A stretch of 55,236 bases of DNA from Anaerolinea sp. (GTDB taxonomy: Bacteria > Chloroflexota > Anaerolineae > Anaerolineales > Anaerolineaceae). The notes below the pieces were generated by a model. The model did no database searches. It was not told where the DNA came from and worked only from the letters and a program-made list of their open reading frames with translations. Position numbers and translations under genes: made by a program. The stretch spans positions 1-55,236 of the forward strand of contig DYEC01000021.1 in assembly GCA_020725865.1 (NCBI GenBank), written 5' to 3'. Below are positions 25,046 to 33,812 of this stretch, piece after piece (position 1 is the first letter of the stretch; each line of letters begins with the position of its first letter).

Positions 25046-25118
25046 GGCCCATTAGCTCAAGTGGTAGAGCAGCTGACTCTTAATCAGCGTGTTGCAGGTT
25101 CGAGTCCTGCATGGGTCA
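25046..25118 (+). tRNA. tRNA-Lys(CTT)
   Basis: A 73-base cloverleaf: acceptor GGCCCAT/ATGGGTC (one G-U pair) with discriminator A, D arm GCTCAAGTGGTAGAGC, anticodon loop CTCTTAA giving CTT, and T loop TTCGAGT. CCA is not encoded. Confidence 0.96.
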
Positions 25119-25235
25119 CTTTTTTGTCTTTAATGAAAGGTAGTGCGTGTTTGTTGGGGGATACCGCGGTGTGAATCGGATTATCCAAAAACTCTCTATC
25201 TCTGTGAACTCTTGTTGATTCTTAACTAAAAACTC

Positions 25236-25264
25236 TTGACTTTGGTGATGGCATGTGCTATTAT
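25236..25264 (+). promoter_or_regulatory. Promoter of the plus-arm sugar operon
   Basis: TTGACT (25236-25241), a 17-base spacer and TATTAT (25259-25264). Transcription would start near 25271, about 60 bases before the SorC regulator, upstream of the palindrome described next. Confidence 0.7.
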
Positions 25265-25294
25265 CTTTACTGAAAATGAAAATATTTTTATTAC

Positions 25295-25308
25295 TGAAAA
25301 ATTTTTCA
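25295..25308. promoter_or_regulatory. Probable SorC autoregulatory operator TGAAAAATTTTTCA
   Basis: A perfect 14-base palindrome of TGAA-N6-TTCA form lies between the promoter and the SorC gene start. The decamer TTACTGAAAA occurs at 25267-25276 and again at 25291-25300, giving a direct repeat 24 bases apart over the transcription start. SorC/DeoR-type regulators bind repeats of this kind, so this is likely the regulator's own control site. The binding is inferred. Confidence 0.5.
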
Positions 25309-25330
25309 CTTTTGTTCCAAAGATAAAATC

Positions 25331-26338
25331 ATGGCTCGATTGACACCCGCCGAGGAAATGCGCTTGTTAACCAAGGTCAGCAAGCTCTACTACGAAGAGA
25401 ACCTGACCCAGGATGAAATCATGGCTCGTCTGCATCTTTCTCGCTCCAAAGTTTCGCGTTTGCTACAACAGGCGCGGGACGTGGGAATTATCAAGATTAC
25501 AGTGCTTTCTCCTCCGGGCCTTTATCCTGAGCTGGAAAGGGAATTAGAGACCCGCTATCACTTGCAGGAGGCAGTGGTCATCGAATCGCGGCAGCCCGAG
25601 GCGCAACAAGTGGTCTCGCGGGAAATTGGTACTGCAGCTGCACATTATATGTTACGTACGCTTGAGGATCATGATGTCATTGGTATTTCATGGGGAACGG
25701 CTTTGAGTCACATGGTGGCTGCCTTACAACCCCGCAGAGTTCCAGATGCTCATGTTGTGCAAATCATTGGAGGATTGGGAAAGCCAGAAGCTGAAGTCCA
25801 TGCGACAGACCTTTGTCGCCGTCTGGCGCAACTTCTCCAATGCAAATTAACTTTACTCCCTGCACCCGGCATTGTGGATCACGAGCAGGTCAAAAGTGTC
25901 ATTCTTTCTGATAGTCATGTGCGGCATGCTTTTGAGCTGTTTCCGCAAATCACCGTCGCCTATGTAGGTATCGGTGCACCAACCCCCGATTCGGTGCTGA
26001 TCCGGGATGGCACCATTCTAACCTGGCAAGAGGTCAATGAGCTCATCGTCAAAGGCGCAGTTGGAGATATTGCCTTGCGTTTTTTCGATGATAATGGACA
26101 CCCCATTTATTCCGAAATTGACCGGCGTGTCATAGGAATTTCGCTGGAGCAGTTACGGCAGGTTCGACGTGTGGTTGGCGTTGCCGGCGGTCCACAAAAG
26201 GTAGCTGTATTACGTGGGGCATTGCGCGGTGGGTTAATCAATGTGCTCATTACCGACCATGTAACTGCCGGCAGGTTATTGGAAAAAGAACATCAAGGTA
26301 TACCAGCCATTAAGGGAGAGACAAATGTTGTCTCGTGA
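25331..26338 (+). CDS. SorC-family sugar-binding transcriptional regulator (plus arm)
   Basis: A 335-residue protein. An N-terminal helix-turn-helix (about 15-50: 'KLYYEENLTQDEIMARLHLSRSKVSRLLQQARDVGIIKI') is followed by the SorC sugar-binding domain, with VIGISWGTALSHMVAAL, IIGGLG, and the C-terminal VVGVAGGPQKVAVLRGALRGGLINVLITDHVTAGRLL. These regulators respond to phosphorylated sugars and usually control the operon they head. It is the first gene of the plus-arm operon and overlaps the SIS gene by 14 bases. It belongs to the same family as the regulator at 40479-41420; the two share the YYEENL-Q-EI--RL--SRS HTH segment but are clearly distinct. Confidence 0.93.
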   Translation: MARLTPAEEMRLLTKVSKLYYEENLTQDEIMARLHLSRSKVSRLLQQARDVGIIKITVLSPPGLYPELERELETRYHLQEAVVIESRQPEAQQVVSREIGTAAAHYMLRTLEDHDVIGISWGTALSHMVAALQPRRVPDAHVVQIIGGLGKPEAEVHATDLCRRLAQLLQCKLTLLPAPGIVDHEQVKSVILSDSHVRHAFELFPQITVAYVGIGAPTPDSVLIRDGTILTWQEVNELIVKGAVGDIALRFFDDNGHPIYSEIDRRVIGISLEQLRQVRRVVGVAGGPQKVAVLRGALRGGLINVLITDHVTAGRLLEKEHQGIPAIKGETNVVS

Positions 26339-26957
26339 AGAAATTTTAAGCCAGGCTCAGGCAGTGGTTCAACAGGAGGGTAAGGCGGTTGTTTCGCTGG
26401 CTGATCAGTTTGATGATTCTTTTGTGCAAGTAGTAGAGAAAATACTTGCCTGTTCGGGGCACGTATTGGTAGCAGGTGCAGGAACTTCTCATGCGGTAGC
26501 TTATCGTTTGGCGCATTTGCTTTCCTGCTGCGGGACCCCAGCGCTTTTCATTCATCCGGGTGACGCACAGCATGGTGGAGCCGGTGCTGTCACTGCACGG
26601 GATGTTGTGATTGCAATTTCAAAAGGCGGCGAGACCGTAGAAGTTAATCATCTGGCGCGTATTTCCAAAGAGCGCGGGGCTACCCTGATTGCTCTGACTG
26701 AAAAGCCGAATTCGACACTGGCGCAAATGAGTGATGTTGTTGTATGTGTGCATCCCCCGGCCGATATTGATCCATATGGAATGATCGCTACAGGAAGTTC
26801 ACTCTTTAATTCTGCTTGGGGGGATGCCTTATGCGTTGTGTTGCTCAAATTGCGCGGATACACCCGTGAACAATTTGGGCAAACACATCCGGGTGGCGCA
26901 GTTGGTAAAAAATTAGCAGGTGAGCCCCAGTCTGGAAATAGAGGTAATAGATCATGA
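26325..26957 (+). CDS. SIS-domain phosphosugar isomerase (KpsF/GutQ-like)
   Basis: A 210-residue protein whose ATG lies inside the end of the SorC gene. A single SIS domain is present: VLVAGAGTSHAVAYRLAHLLSCCGTP, then VVIAISKGGETVEV, 'TLIALTEKPNSTLAQMSDVVVCV' and the closing 'FGQTHPGGAVGKKLAG'. The last motif is typical of arabinose-5-phosphate isomerase/GutQ and related single-domain isomerases, though the CBS domains of KdsD are absent. It probably interconverts an aldose- and a ketose-phosphate in this operon. The gene ends in an ATGA overlap with the dehydrogenase. Confidence 0.82.
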   Translation: MLSREEILSQAQAVVQQEGKAVVSLADQFDDSFVQVVEKILACSGHVLVAGAGTSHAVAYRLAHLLSCCGTPALFIHPGDAQHGGAGAVTARDVVIAISKGGETVEVNHLARISKERGATLIALTEKPNSTLAQMSDVVVCVHPPADIDPYGMIATGSSLFNSAWGDALCVVLLKLRGYTREQFGQTHPGGAVGKKLAGEPQSGNRGNRS

Positions 26958-28018
26958 AAGCGGCAGTTCTTGTTCATGCAGGTCAATTTGAGATCCGAGA
27001 AATTCCGAAACCTGTTGTGCCAGAGGATGGCTTGGTATTAGAGGTACTTGCTTGTGGCATTTGTGGATCCGACCTGCGCCGCTGGAGGGAAGGACCTGCA
27101 CCGGGTTCTGGTGATGTAATTCCGGGGCACGAGATTGCCGGAAGAGTGATCTCGGTTGGAAGTCGGGTTCAGAAGTATAACCCTGGTGACCGTCTTGCGG
27201 TGGCTCCAGATGTTCATTGTGGTCAGTGTTATTTTTGTGAGCGGGGGCTTTATAACCTGTGTGATGACATGCACTTGATTGGTATTTCTCCAGGGTATCC
27301 AGGTGGCTTTGCTGAACAAATGGTTTTGACTGGTGAAGTTCTCAATCAAGGAATTGTTCATCGCATCCCTGACGAAGTGAGTTTCCAAGAAGCGGCATTT
27401 GCCGAACCGCTCAGCTCGGTATTGGCAGCACATGCAAAAGCCAATACAAATCTTGAAGACACAGTGTTGATTATGGGCGCTGGACCGATTGGTTGCTTGC
27501 ATATTGTGATTGCCAAGGCTCGGGGCGCGCGAGTTATCCTTTCTGAGCCTCATGATACGCGTCGCGAGTGGGCAAAGTCTTTTGATCCCGATCTTGTCTT
27601 GAATCCGCTTCAGGACAATGTGGTGAGCCAAGTGCGTCAATTTACCGGCAACCTGGGTGCGGATATTGTGATTTGTGCCAATCCGATTGCCGAAACACAA
27701 AAGCAAGCGGTTGAAGCAGTCCGCAAAGGCGGGCGGGTTGTTCTCTTTGGTGGTTTGTCAAAGGCTGACCCAATGACCACGCTGAATGCAAATCTCATCC
27801 ATTACGGTGAGATCAATGTTGTGGGAGCGTTCTCATACCACCCTTCTTATCACCAACAAGCTTTAGAGATCATCCGGCGTGGGCTGGTGCCTGTGGATAA
27901 GTTGATTACCCACACATTTCCGCTGGAACAAATCAATGAGGCTTTTAGCATGGCTTCTCAAGGAGAAGCCCTAAAGGTCATGATCCAAAATCAATTTCCG
28001 CGAAAGGAAAATCTATGA
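26954..28018 (+). CDS. Zinc-dependent medium-chain dehydrogenase (sorbitol/threonine DH-like)
   Basis: A 354-residue MDR protein. The catalytic zinc site shows GICGSD (Cys), PGHEIAG (His-Glu) and FAEPLS (Glu). The structural zinc lobe has four cysteines in CGQCYFCERGLYNLC. The NAD-binding motif GAGPIG is near residue 173. This family oxidises polyols or secondary alcohols such as sorbitol, xylitol or L-threonine with NAD(P). Its start and stop overlap the neighbouring genes by 4 bases on each side (ATGA), so SIS, dehydrogenase and the next oxidoreductase are translated in a coupled manner and probably act on one substrate. Confidence 0.9.
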   Translation: MKAAVLVHAGQFEIREIPKPVVPEDGLVLEVLACGICGSDLRRWREGPAPGSGDVIPGHEIAGRVISVGSRVQKYNPGDRLAVAPDVHCGQCYFCERGLYNLCDDMHLIGISPGYPGGFAEQMVLTGEVLNQGIVHRIPDEVSFQEAAFAEPLSSVLAAHAKANTNLEDTVLIMGAGPIGCLHIVIAKARGARVILSEPHDTRREWAKSFDPDLVLNPLQDNVVSQVRQFTGNLGADIVICANPIAETQKQAVEAVRKGGRVVLFGGLSKADPMTTLNANLIHYGEINVVGAFSYHPSYHQQALEIIRRGLVPVDKLITHTFPLEQINEAFSMASQGEALKVMIQNQFPRKENL

Positions 28019-29370
28019 TCGGACTGTACAGGGATTTAGAGCAGCGTGCTTTGGAGAACAGACCTGTCCGCATTGGTTTGATAGGCGCAGGTCAGATGGG
28101 TACGGATGTTGTTGCTCAGGTCACAATGATGAAAGGTATTGATGTTGTGATTGTGGCTGATATTGACATCAACCGCGCCCGAGAGGCATATCGGGTTGGC
28201 CGTGTTGAAGGCGAAGTGGTTGAAGTGGATAAACCTGAAACGGCAGATGCTGCCGTGCGCGCTGGTAAGCGGGTAATTACGCAGGATTACCGTGTGGTTA
28301 CCGATATGAGCAATATTGATGTCATGCTTGAAGCTACGGGGGTTCCAGATGTGGGCGCGCGTGCTGCGTTGCGGGCAGTTCGACACGGGCATGACCTGGC
28401 AATGATGAATGTTGAAACCGATATTACAGTTGGACCAATCCTCAATTGGTATGCCCGAAAGAAGGGGGTGCTGTATGCTTTGGCGGCTGGAGATGAACCG
28501 GCGGCTTGCAAGGAACTATACGACTTCGCTCATACCCTGGGGTTCACAATTGTTGCCGCTGGCAAGGGAAAAAATAACCCTCTGGATCGGTATTCTTCCC
28601 CAGTTGAGCCGGCAATTATTCAAGAAGCTTCCCGACGTGGCTTAAACCCGAATATGCTGGTGGAGTTTATTGATGGCAGTAAAACGATGATCGAGATGGC
28701 AGCCGTATCAAATGCCACGGGGCTTGTTCCTGATGTGCGCGGTATGCATGGTCCAGAAGCCACCCGCGACACATTGCATCAAGTCTTTACTCTGGTTGAA
28801 GATGGCGGCGTACTCAGCAAAATGGGAGTGGTAGATTACGGTGTGGGGAAAATTGCCCCAGGTGTCTTTGTTATTGTCCGAACAGATCATCCGCGCTTAC
28901 GGGAGGCGCTGGTGCTGCGAGACATGGGCAATGGTCCATATTACACATTATTCAGGCCTTATCACCTTTGTAGCATTGAAGTGCCCCTTACTTGTGCCTT
29001 GCTCGCTATTCGTAAGCGTTCTAACATGGAGCCGCTAGATCGTCTGGTTTCGGAGGTATTTGCAGTTGCCAAACGTGACTTACAGCCTGATGACGTGCTG
29101 GATGGTATTGGCGGTACAACATTCTACAGCCTGATTGATACCTATGAAAAAGCAAAAGAAGAGTGTTTACTGCCTATCGGATTGGCAAAGGGCGCGCGGG
29201 TCATACGTCCTATTCAAAAGGATCAGCCAATCACCTGCCAAGATGTTGAAATGAAGCTCACAATGATTTACCAGTTACGCAACTTGCAGGAGAGCTGGTT
29301 TGAGGGTCGCATTTCTGAGCAGGAATTATTAAAAGCAGTTGATTCGTTGGCAACCGATATTATTCAGTAG
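28015..29370 (+). CDS. Homoserine-dehydrogenase-like NAD(P) oxidoreductase with C-terminal SAF domain (COG4091 type)
   Basis: A 451-residue protein. The Rossmann motif [16 protein letters not shown] is near residues 25-40, with [17 protein letters not shown] after the second strand. The middle matches homoserine-dehydrogenase-like proteins ('[36 protein letters not shown]'). The C-terminal part ('[22 protein letters not shown]') is SAF-like. Homologues occur in carbohydrate clusters of soil bacteria, but I know no firmly assigned reaction for this subfamily. In the operon it follows a polyol-type dehydrogenase by an ATGA overlap and precedes a ketose/aldose isomerase, so oxidation or rearrangement of a sugar acid or branched sugar is a reasonable guess. 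Confidence 0.75.
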   Translation: MIGLYRDLEQRALENRPVRIGLIGAGQMGTDVVAQVTMMKGIDVVIVADIDINRAREAYRVGRVEGEVVEVDKPETADAAVRAGKRVITQDYRVVTDMSNIDVMLEATGVPDVGARAALRAVRHGHDLAMMNVETDITVGPILNWYARKKGVLYALAAGDEPAACKELYDFAHTLGFTIVAAGKGKNNPLDRYSSPVEPAIIQEASRRGLNPNMLVEFIDGSKTMIEMAAVSNATGLVPDVRGMHGPEATRDTLHQVFTLVEDGGVLSKMGVVDYGVGKIAPGVFVIVRTDHPRLREALVLRDMGNGPYYTLFRPYHLCSIEVPLTCALLAIRKRSNMEPLDRLVSEVFAVAKRDLQPDDVLDGIGGTTFYSLIDTYEKAKEECLLPIGLAKGARVIRPIQKDQPITCQDVEMKLTMIYQLRNLQESWFEGRISEQELLKAVDSLATDIIQ

Positions 29371-29381
29371 AGGAGGACAAA

Positions 29382-30791
29382 ATGAGTATAGCTACAATTG
29401 CGGTGATTATTGGTAACCGGGATTTCTTTCCAGACCGGCTGGTAACTGAAGCTCGCAAAGATATTCTAACGTTGTTCAAGGAGATGGATATTGAACCGGT
29501 CATTCTGGAAGAGACGGACACCAAGCTTGGTTCGGTTGAGACCTATGTCCATGCAAAGCGTTGTGCCGAATTATTCCGCACTCAACGCGATCGGATAGAT
29601 GGCGTTCTGGTTTCTTTGCCCAATTTTGGCGATGAAAAAGGGGTAGCTGATACTATCAAACTTTCCGGGCTGGATGTACCTATTTTGGTACAGGCGTATC
29701 CAGATGACCTGAAGCAGTTCAATTTGGAGCGCCGACGTGACTCCTTCTGCGGCAAATTCTCTGTATGCAACAATTTGCGTCAATATGGCTTCCCCTTTAC
29801 ATTGACCGATTTGCACACCGTGCCTATCCTCAGTGAGAGCTTTAAGAAGGATTTGCGACGCTTCATCGGTGTTTGCCGTGTGGTAAAAGGCTTGCGTAAT
29901 GCGCGGTTGGGCATGGTAGGTGCAAGACCCAACAACTTCAATACCGTGCGCTTTAGCGAGAAATTGCTTCAGGCCTATGGAATCAGTGTTTCGACGATTG
30001 ATCTTTCCGAAATCTTTGCTGCAGCAAATAAATTGGCAGATCAGGACCCGCGCGTGGTGGCGAAGCTGGATGAAATCAAAGCTTATGCCAGATGGGAAAG
30101 TGTTCCCAGTGCTTCTCTGGTGCGGATGGCAAAGCTCGGCATCGTCATATCAGATTGGATGGCACAACATGATTTGCATGCCACGGCGATTCAGTGCTGG
30201 AACTCCGTTCAGGTTAATTATGGAGTAAATGTCTGTACATTGATGAGCATGATGAGCGATAAATTAATGCCCAGTGCCTGTGAGGCTGATATTACCGGTG
30301 TGGCTTCGATGTACGCTCTCCAGCTTGCATCAGGCAATCCCAGTGCCCTGGTGGATTGGAACAATAACTATGGCGATGACCCCAATAAATGTGTATTCTT
30401 CCACTGCGGCAACTGGGCAAAGAGCTTCCTGCCGGATATTGAGATCAAAACGGCGGAAATTCTGGGGACAACGCTTGGTGAAGATAACACATATGGTGCG
30501 GTAGCTGGCAGAGTGCCAGCAGGCCCAGTGACCTTTGCTCGCCTCAGTACTGATGACTTTAATGGGATGATCCGAGCCTATGTTGGTGAAGGTGAACTTA
30601 CTGAAGACCCGCTGGACACTTTTGGTAGCCGTGCAGTTGTCAAAGTGGATAATCTTCAGAAACTTTTACATTACATCTGTAAAAACGGCTTTGAGCATCA
30701 TGTTGCCATGAATGCCTCTCATGTCGCTGAGGTGATCACCGAAGCATTTGAAAACTATTTTGGCTGGGATGTCTATCACCATCAGGGGTGA
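29382..30791 (+). CDS. L-fucose/L-arabinose isomerase family protein
   Basis: A 469-residue protein with AGAGGAGG before the ATG. It has the family's metal and proton-transfer residues: Glu301 in CEADITG, Asp325 in VDWNNN and His341 in FHCGNW. The N-terminal part has the alternating fold with '[18 protein letters not shown]' and '[23 protein letters not shown]'. FucI is near 590 residues and AraA near 500, so this belongs to the shorter, poorly characterised branch. It should interconvert an aldose and a ketose with Mn2+. The following kinase is only 4 bases away, matching an isomerase-kinase pair. The actual sugar is not clear. Confidence 0.82.
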   Translation: MSIATIAVIIGNRDFFPDRLVTEARKDILTLFKEMDIEPVILEETDTKLGSVETYVHAKRCAELFRTQRDRIDGVLVSLPNFGDEKGVADTIKLSGLDVPILVQAYPDDLKQFNLERRRDSFCGKFSVCNNLRQYGFPFTLTDLHTVPILSESFKKDLRRFIGVCRVVKGLRNARLGMVGARPNNFNTVRFSEKLLQAYGISVSTIDLSEIFAAANKLADQDPRVVAKLDEIKAYARWESVPSASLVRMAKLGIVISDWMAQHDLHATAIQCWNSVQVNYGVNVCTLMSMMSDKLMPSACEADITGVASMYALQLASGNPSALVDWNNNYGDDPNKCVFFHCGNWAKSFLPDIEIKTAEILGTTLGEDNTYGAVAGRVPAGPVTFARLSTDDFNGMIRAYVGEGELTEDPLDTFGSRAVVKVDNLQKLLHYICKNGFEHHVAMNASHVAEVITEAFENYFGWDVYHHQG

Positions 30792-30795
30792 CATC

Positions 30796-32304
30796 ATGTA
30801 TTTGATTGGGCTGGATGTTGGCACAACGGGCTGTAAGGCGGCAATTTTTACTGCTGATGGTGCGCTCGTCTCCAGTGTAAGCCGGGAGTATAGTGTGGAT
30901 ATTCCCCAAAAAGGATGGGCAGAGCAAGATGCCGAAAATGTCTGGCGGTTAGTGCAGGAAGCCTTATGCGAAGCGGTTGCCCATATTGATGGTGAAAGAA
31001 GGGTAGCAGCAATTGGTTTGTCTGTGCAGGGTGAAGCGGTTATGCCGGTAGATCAGAACGGGCGCGCTATTAGGCATGCCATTCTGGGAATGGACACGCG
31101 AACTGGTGAGCAAAACCGTCAGTTGGATGAAAAATTTGGGCGCGAACATCTCTTCCAGCGAACCGGCATGCCGCTCCATACCATTAACACCTTGCCGAAA
31201 CTGTTGTGGCTCAAACAGTACGAACCGGACTGTTGGAAAACGGCAACTCGTTTCCTGTTGTATGAGGATTTCTTAATTCAAAAAATGACCGGAATTCCTG
31301 CCATCAGCCGATGTCTGGCTTCGCGGACACAGCTCTATGACTTGCTTGAGGATAAGTGGTCTGATGAAATTTTGGAATGGATGGGTCTCGAGCCGGGACG
31401 ATTATCACCTGTATATCCATCTGGTAGCATCATTGGAGAGGTGAAAGCCGAATTGGTTGAAGACTGGGGCTTGGCTAATCGTCCCCTCGTGGTGACGGGT
31501 GGGCACGATCAAGCCTGTGGCGCGCTGGGAGTTGGTTTGACAAAACCAGGACTTTCGATGGTCTCAACAGGAACCGCCGAGGTGGTTGAGGTCGTGCTTG
31601 GTAGCCCTGCCTTGAACCAGACGCTTGAGCAGGGAAATATCTCATGTTATGCCCATGTTGCTCCTGCTCTGTATCTTGCCATGACGCTCAATCATAGTGG
31701 CGGTCTGCTCCTGCGCTGGTTTCGGGACGTTTTTTGCAGTGATGAGGTGCGGCAGGCGGCGGTAATAGGAAAGGATGCCTATGATCTGATCTTTGGTGAT
31801 CTATCCGATGAACCTTCACCTTTGCTTCTGCTCCCGCATTTCTCTGGTAGTGGAACGCCATGGTTTAACACTGAATCTAAAGGCGCTATTCTTGGGCTGA
31901 CCTTTGCAGCGACAAAGAAGGATTTTGCGCGAGCCATTTTGGAAGGCCTGACTTATGAACTGAAGATCAACCTTGAGCTTTTGCGCAAGGGAGGGGTCTT
32001 GATTAATGAATTGAGGGCAATAGGTGGAGGTGCGCGGTCGAGGTTGTGGTTGCAATTAAAAGCGGACATCACTGACATTCGGGTAGCAGTGCCGCAGGTA
32101 ACGGAGGCTGCTTCTTGGGGAGCGGCGCTCCTGGCTGGTGCTGGAGCTGGCATTTTCGCGGACGTTACTCAGGCGGCCGAAGATACTTTAAAAATTGTTG
32201 AACGCTATGAACCCAATCCTAATGCCGTGCAGCGATATGCAGAAAGATTTGAGCTTTATCAGCAAGTCTACCCGATACTGGCGGACTTAAACCATCATTT
32301 ATGA
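30796..32304 (+). CDS. FGGY-family carbohydrate kinase (xylulokinase/gluconokinase-like)
   Basis: The start is placed at ATG 30796 (MYLIGLDVGTTGCKA) after AGGGGTGA; the open frame begins inside the previous gene. The 502-residue product has N-terminal phosphate-1 motif GLDVGTTGCKAAIF, GLSVQGEAVMPVD, the catalytic Asp in TGGHDQACGALG, STGTAEVVEV and the adenosine motif RAIGGGARSRLWLQ. Such kinases phosphorylate ketoses, aldonates or polyols. The specificity is not readable from these motifs. It most probably phosphorylates the product of the upstream isomerase. Confidence 0.9.
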   Translation: MYLIGLDVGTTGCKAAIFTADGALVSSVSREYSVDIPQKGWAEQDAENVWRLVQEALCEAVAHIDGERRVAAIGLSVQGEAVMPVDQNGRAIRHAILGMDTRTGEQNRQLDEKFGREHLFQRTGMPLHTINTLPKLLWLKQYEPDCWKTATRFLLYEDFLIQKMTGIPAISRCLASRTQLYDLLEDKWSDEILEWMGLEPGRLSPVYPSGSIIGEVKAELVEDWGLANRPLVVTGGHDQACGALGVGLTKPGLSMVSTGTAEVVEVVLGSPALNQTLEQGNISCYAHVAPALYLAMTLNHSGGLLLRWFRDVFCSDEVRQAAVIGKDAYDLIFGDLSDEPSPLLLLPHFSGSGTPWFNTESKGAILGLTFAATKKDFARAILEGLTYELKINLELLRKGGVLINELRAIGGGARSRLWLQLKADITDIRVAVPQVTEAASWGAALLAGAGAGIFADVTQAAEDTLKIVERYEPNPNAVQRYAERFELYQQVYPILADLNHHL

Positions 32305-32313
32305 GGTGATGTT

Positions 32314-33435
32314 GTGGATGTTGCCCTGACTATGGATGACCCTCGAGTTCCTGCAGATGCGGCAGTAAAGCGCGAGCGGCTACGCGCGTGGATGGAGAGG
32401 CGAGGCTTTGATGGGGTTGTTCTTTCCCGGCGGGATCAATTTGCCTGGGTGACGTCTGGCGGTGATAACCATGTGCTAAAGAACAGCGAATTGGGCTTTG
32501 GAAATATTGTCGTCACGCGCGAGAAACACTACTTGGTGGCGCATACTATGGATGCGGCTCGCATATTCGAGGAACAGGTGCCCAATCAGGGTTATGAACT
32601 TGTCAGCTTGCGCTGGTTTGAAGGCGACCCTGCATTGGCAGCGCGGAGGCTGGCTGGGGAAAAAGTGGCAGCGGACACCGCTTTGCCGGAAGCGGTCGAA
32701 TTAAACCGTGAGCTGTCCATGCTTCATTACCCTCTAACCGACCTTGAAATACAACGCTGTCGCTGGTTGGGCAGACAGGTTGATGAAGTCTTAACGCTGG
32801 TTGCCAGTGAACTGCATACTGGGCAAAGTGAAGAGCGAATTGCCCAGTGGTTGGCTTGCGAATATCTGAAAAGGCAAATAGAACTGGATGTATTGATTGT
32901 TGGTAGCGATCAACGTATCTTTCGTTATCGTCATCCCTTGCCTACGCCTAAAAAGATTGAACGTTATGTTTTACTCCATCCAGCGGCACGACGTTGGGGG
33001 TTGCATGCAAATGTAAGCCGCAGCGTCCATATTGGCAAACCGCCCGAAGAAGTATTACGAGCGTACCGGGCAGCAGCGACTATCGAGGCGCGTATTCTTG
33101 CCGGCTTGAGCGCGGGTGTTTCTTTTGCGCAAATCTTAGAATGGCAGAAGACCTGGTATGCAGAATTGGGTTTTGCTGATGAATGGCAAAACCATTTTCA
33201 GGGTGGTCCGACGGGTTATGTTGTGGTGGATGCTTTACGCAATCAAACAGACACCTGTGTAGAGGAAAATCAGGCTTTTGATTGGTTCATCACAATCACT
33301 GGTGCAAAAGTTGAGGAACTTGCTTTGTTGACCCGGCAGGGTGTAGAAATCGCCTCGCATGTTTCGACCTGGCCCGGTGTCTCTATTGAAACCTCACAGG
33401 GAACCTTAGTTGTTCCGGATTTGATGGTTTTATGA
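32314..33435 (+). CDS. M24 (creatinase/aminopeptidase-fold) protein lacking metal ligands
   Basis: A 373-residue protein with a GTG start after GAGGTGA, 9 bases after the kinase. An N-terminal creatinase-like domain ('ERLRAWMERRGFDGVVLSRRDQFAWVTSGGDN') precedes an M24 pita-bread domain. The segment that normally holds the two metal aspartates (D-x10-D) instead has His222 and Asn233. The conserved His is kept (His294 in NHFQGG), but the first glutamate region has no Glu at the expected position; only the last Glu (KVEELALLT) survives. Three of five ligands are gone, so a normal metallopeptidase activity is unlikely. The fold may have been recruited for a sugar-related lyase or binding role. 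Position between the kinase and the transporter suggests a pathway function. Confidence 0.8.
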   Translation: MDVALTMDDPRVPADAAVKRERLRAWMERRGFDGVVLSRRDQFAWVTSGGDNHVLKNSELGFGNIVVTREKHYLVAHTMDAARIFEEQVPNQGYELVSLRWFEGDPALAARRLAGEKVAADTALPEAVELNRELSMLHYPLTDLEIQRCRWLGRQVDEVLTLVASELHTGQSEERIAQWLACEYLKRQIELDVLIVGSDQRIFRYRHPLPTPKKIERYVLLHPAARRWGLHANVSRSVHIGKPPEEVLRAYRAAATIEARILAGLSAGVSFAQILEWQKTWYAELGFADEWQNHFQGGPTGYVVVDALRNQTDTCVEENQAFDWFITITGAKVEELALLTRQGVEIASHVSTWPGVSIETSQGTLVVPDLMVL

Positions 33436-33462
33436 GTTAAAAGTATAAATTGTAATATGTCA

Positions 33463-33491
33463 TTGACAAATGTTAATAATCATGATAAGAT
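33463..33491 (+). promoter_or_regulatory. Promoter/operator of the ABC transporter operon
   Basis: TTGACA (33463-33468) is 17 bases from TAAGAT (33486-33491). The -35 box is the left half of the near-palindrome TTGACAAATGTTAA (33463-33476), which recurs upstream of two other operons in this window. A repressor bound here would block RNA polymerase directly. Confidence 0.6.
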
Positions 33492-33497
33492 TACAAA

Positions 33498-33812
33498 GAC
33501 CAAACTTTTTATCAGGGGAGAGGAAATTTTGAGAGTTGGGTTGTGCAATCTGTTTAAGACATCATGGTTGCGGGTGAATTGTGATTTTCTAAAGCCAGTT
33601 ACAGTCAGGAGAGGAACTTACGAGACAAGAAAGGAGGTAGAACGTACAGACTAAACCAAGATACGTCACTATTTTCTTTTCGTGACTGGGTTAATGAAGC
33701 TGATGAGTATTTCGAAAGGAGGTGAGTTTATAAAAGGGGCACATTAAAGTATCTGCTTAGGTTGGTTAATATCTATTCAAACTAAACCTTTTATAATAAG
33801 GAGAAGAAGGAA
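33498..33812 (+). other. Long leader of the transporter operon with duplicated ribosome-site sequence
   Basis: About 315 bases separate the predicted transcription start from the binding-protein ATG. The leader contains GAAAGGAGGT twice (33629-33638 and 33714-33723), each a near-complete anti-SD complement, without a substantial reading frame behind it. The second is followed at once by a three-codon frame (GTG AGT TTA TAA). A small hairpin GTCAC/GTGAC (33665-33669 with 33682-33686) lies between them. A possible 41-codon frame starts at TTG 33529 after GGGGAGAGG and ends at 33654. The true ribosome site AAGGAGAAGAAGG is directly before 33813. The function of the leader is unknown. Confidence 0.4.

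Noticed and set aside
33457-33654. 65-codon frame from ATG 33457 in the transporter leader
   Set aside because: The ATG lies upstream of the predicted transcription start and overlaps the operator. Only the shorter form from TTG 33529 is conceivable, and it is noted as a possibility.
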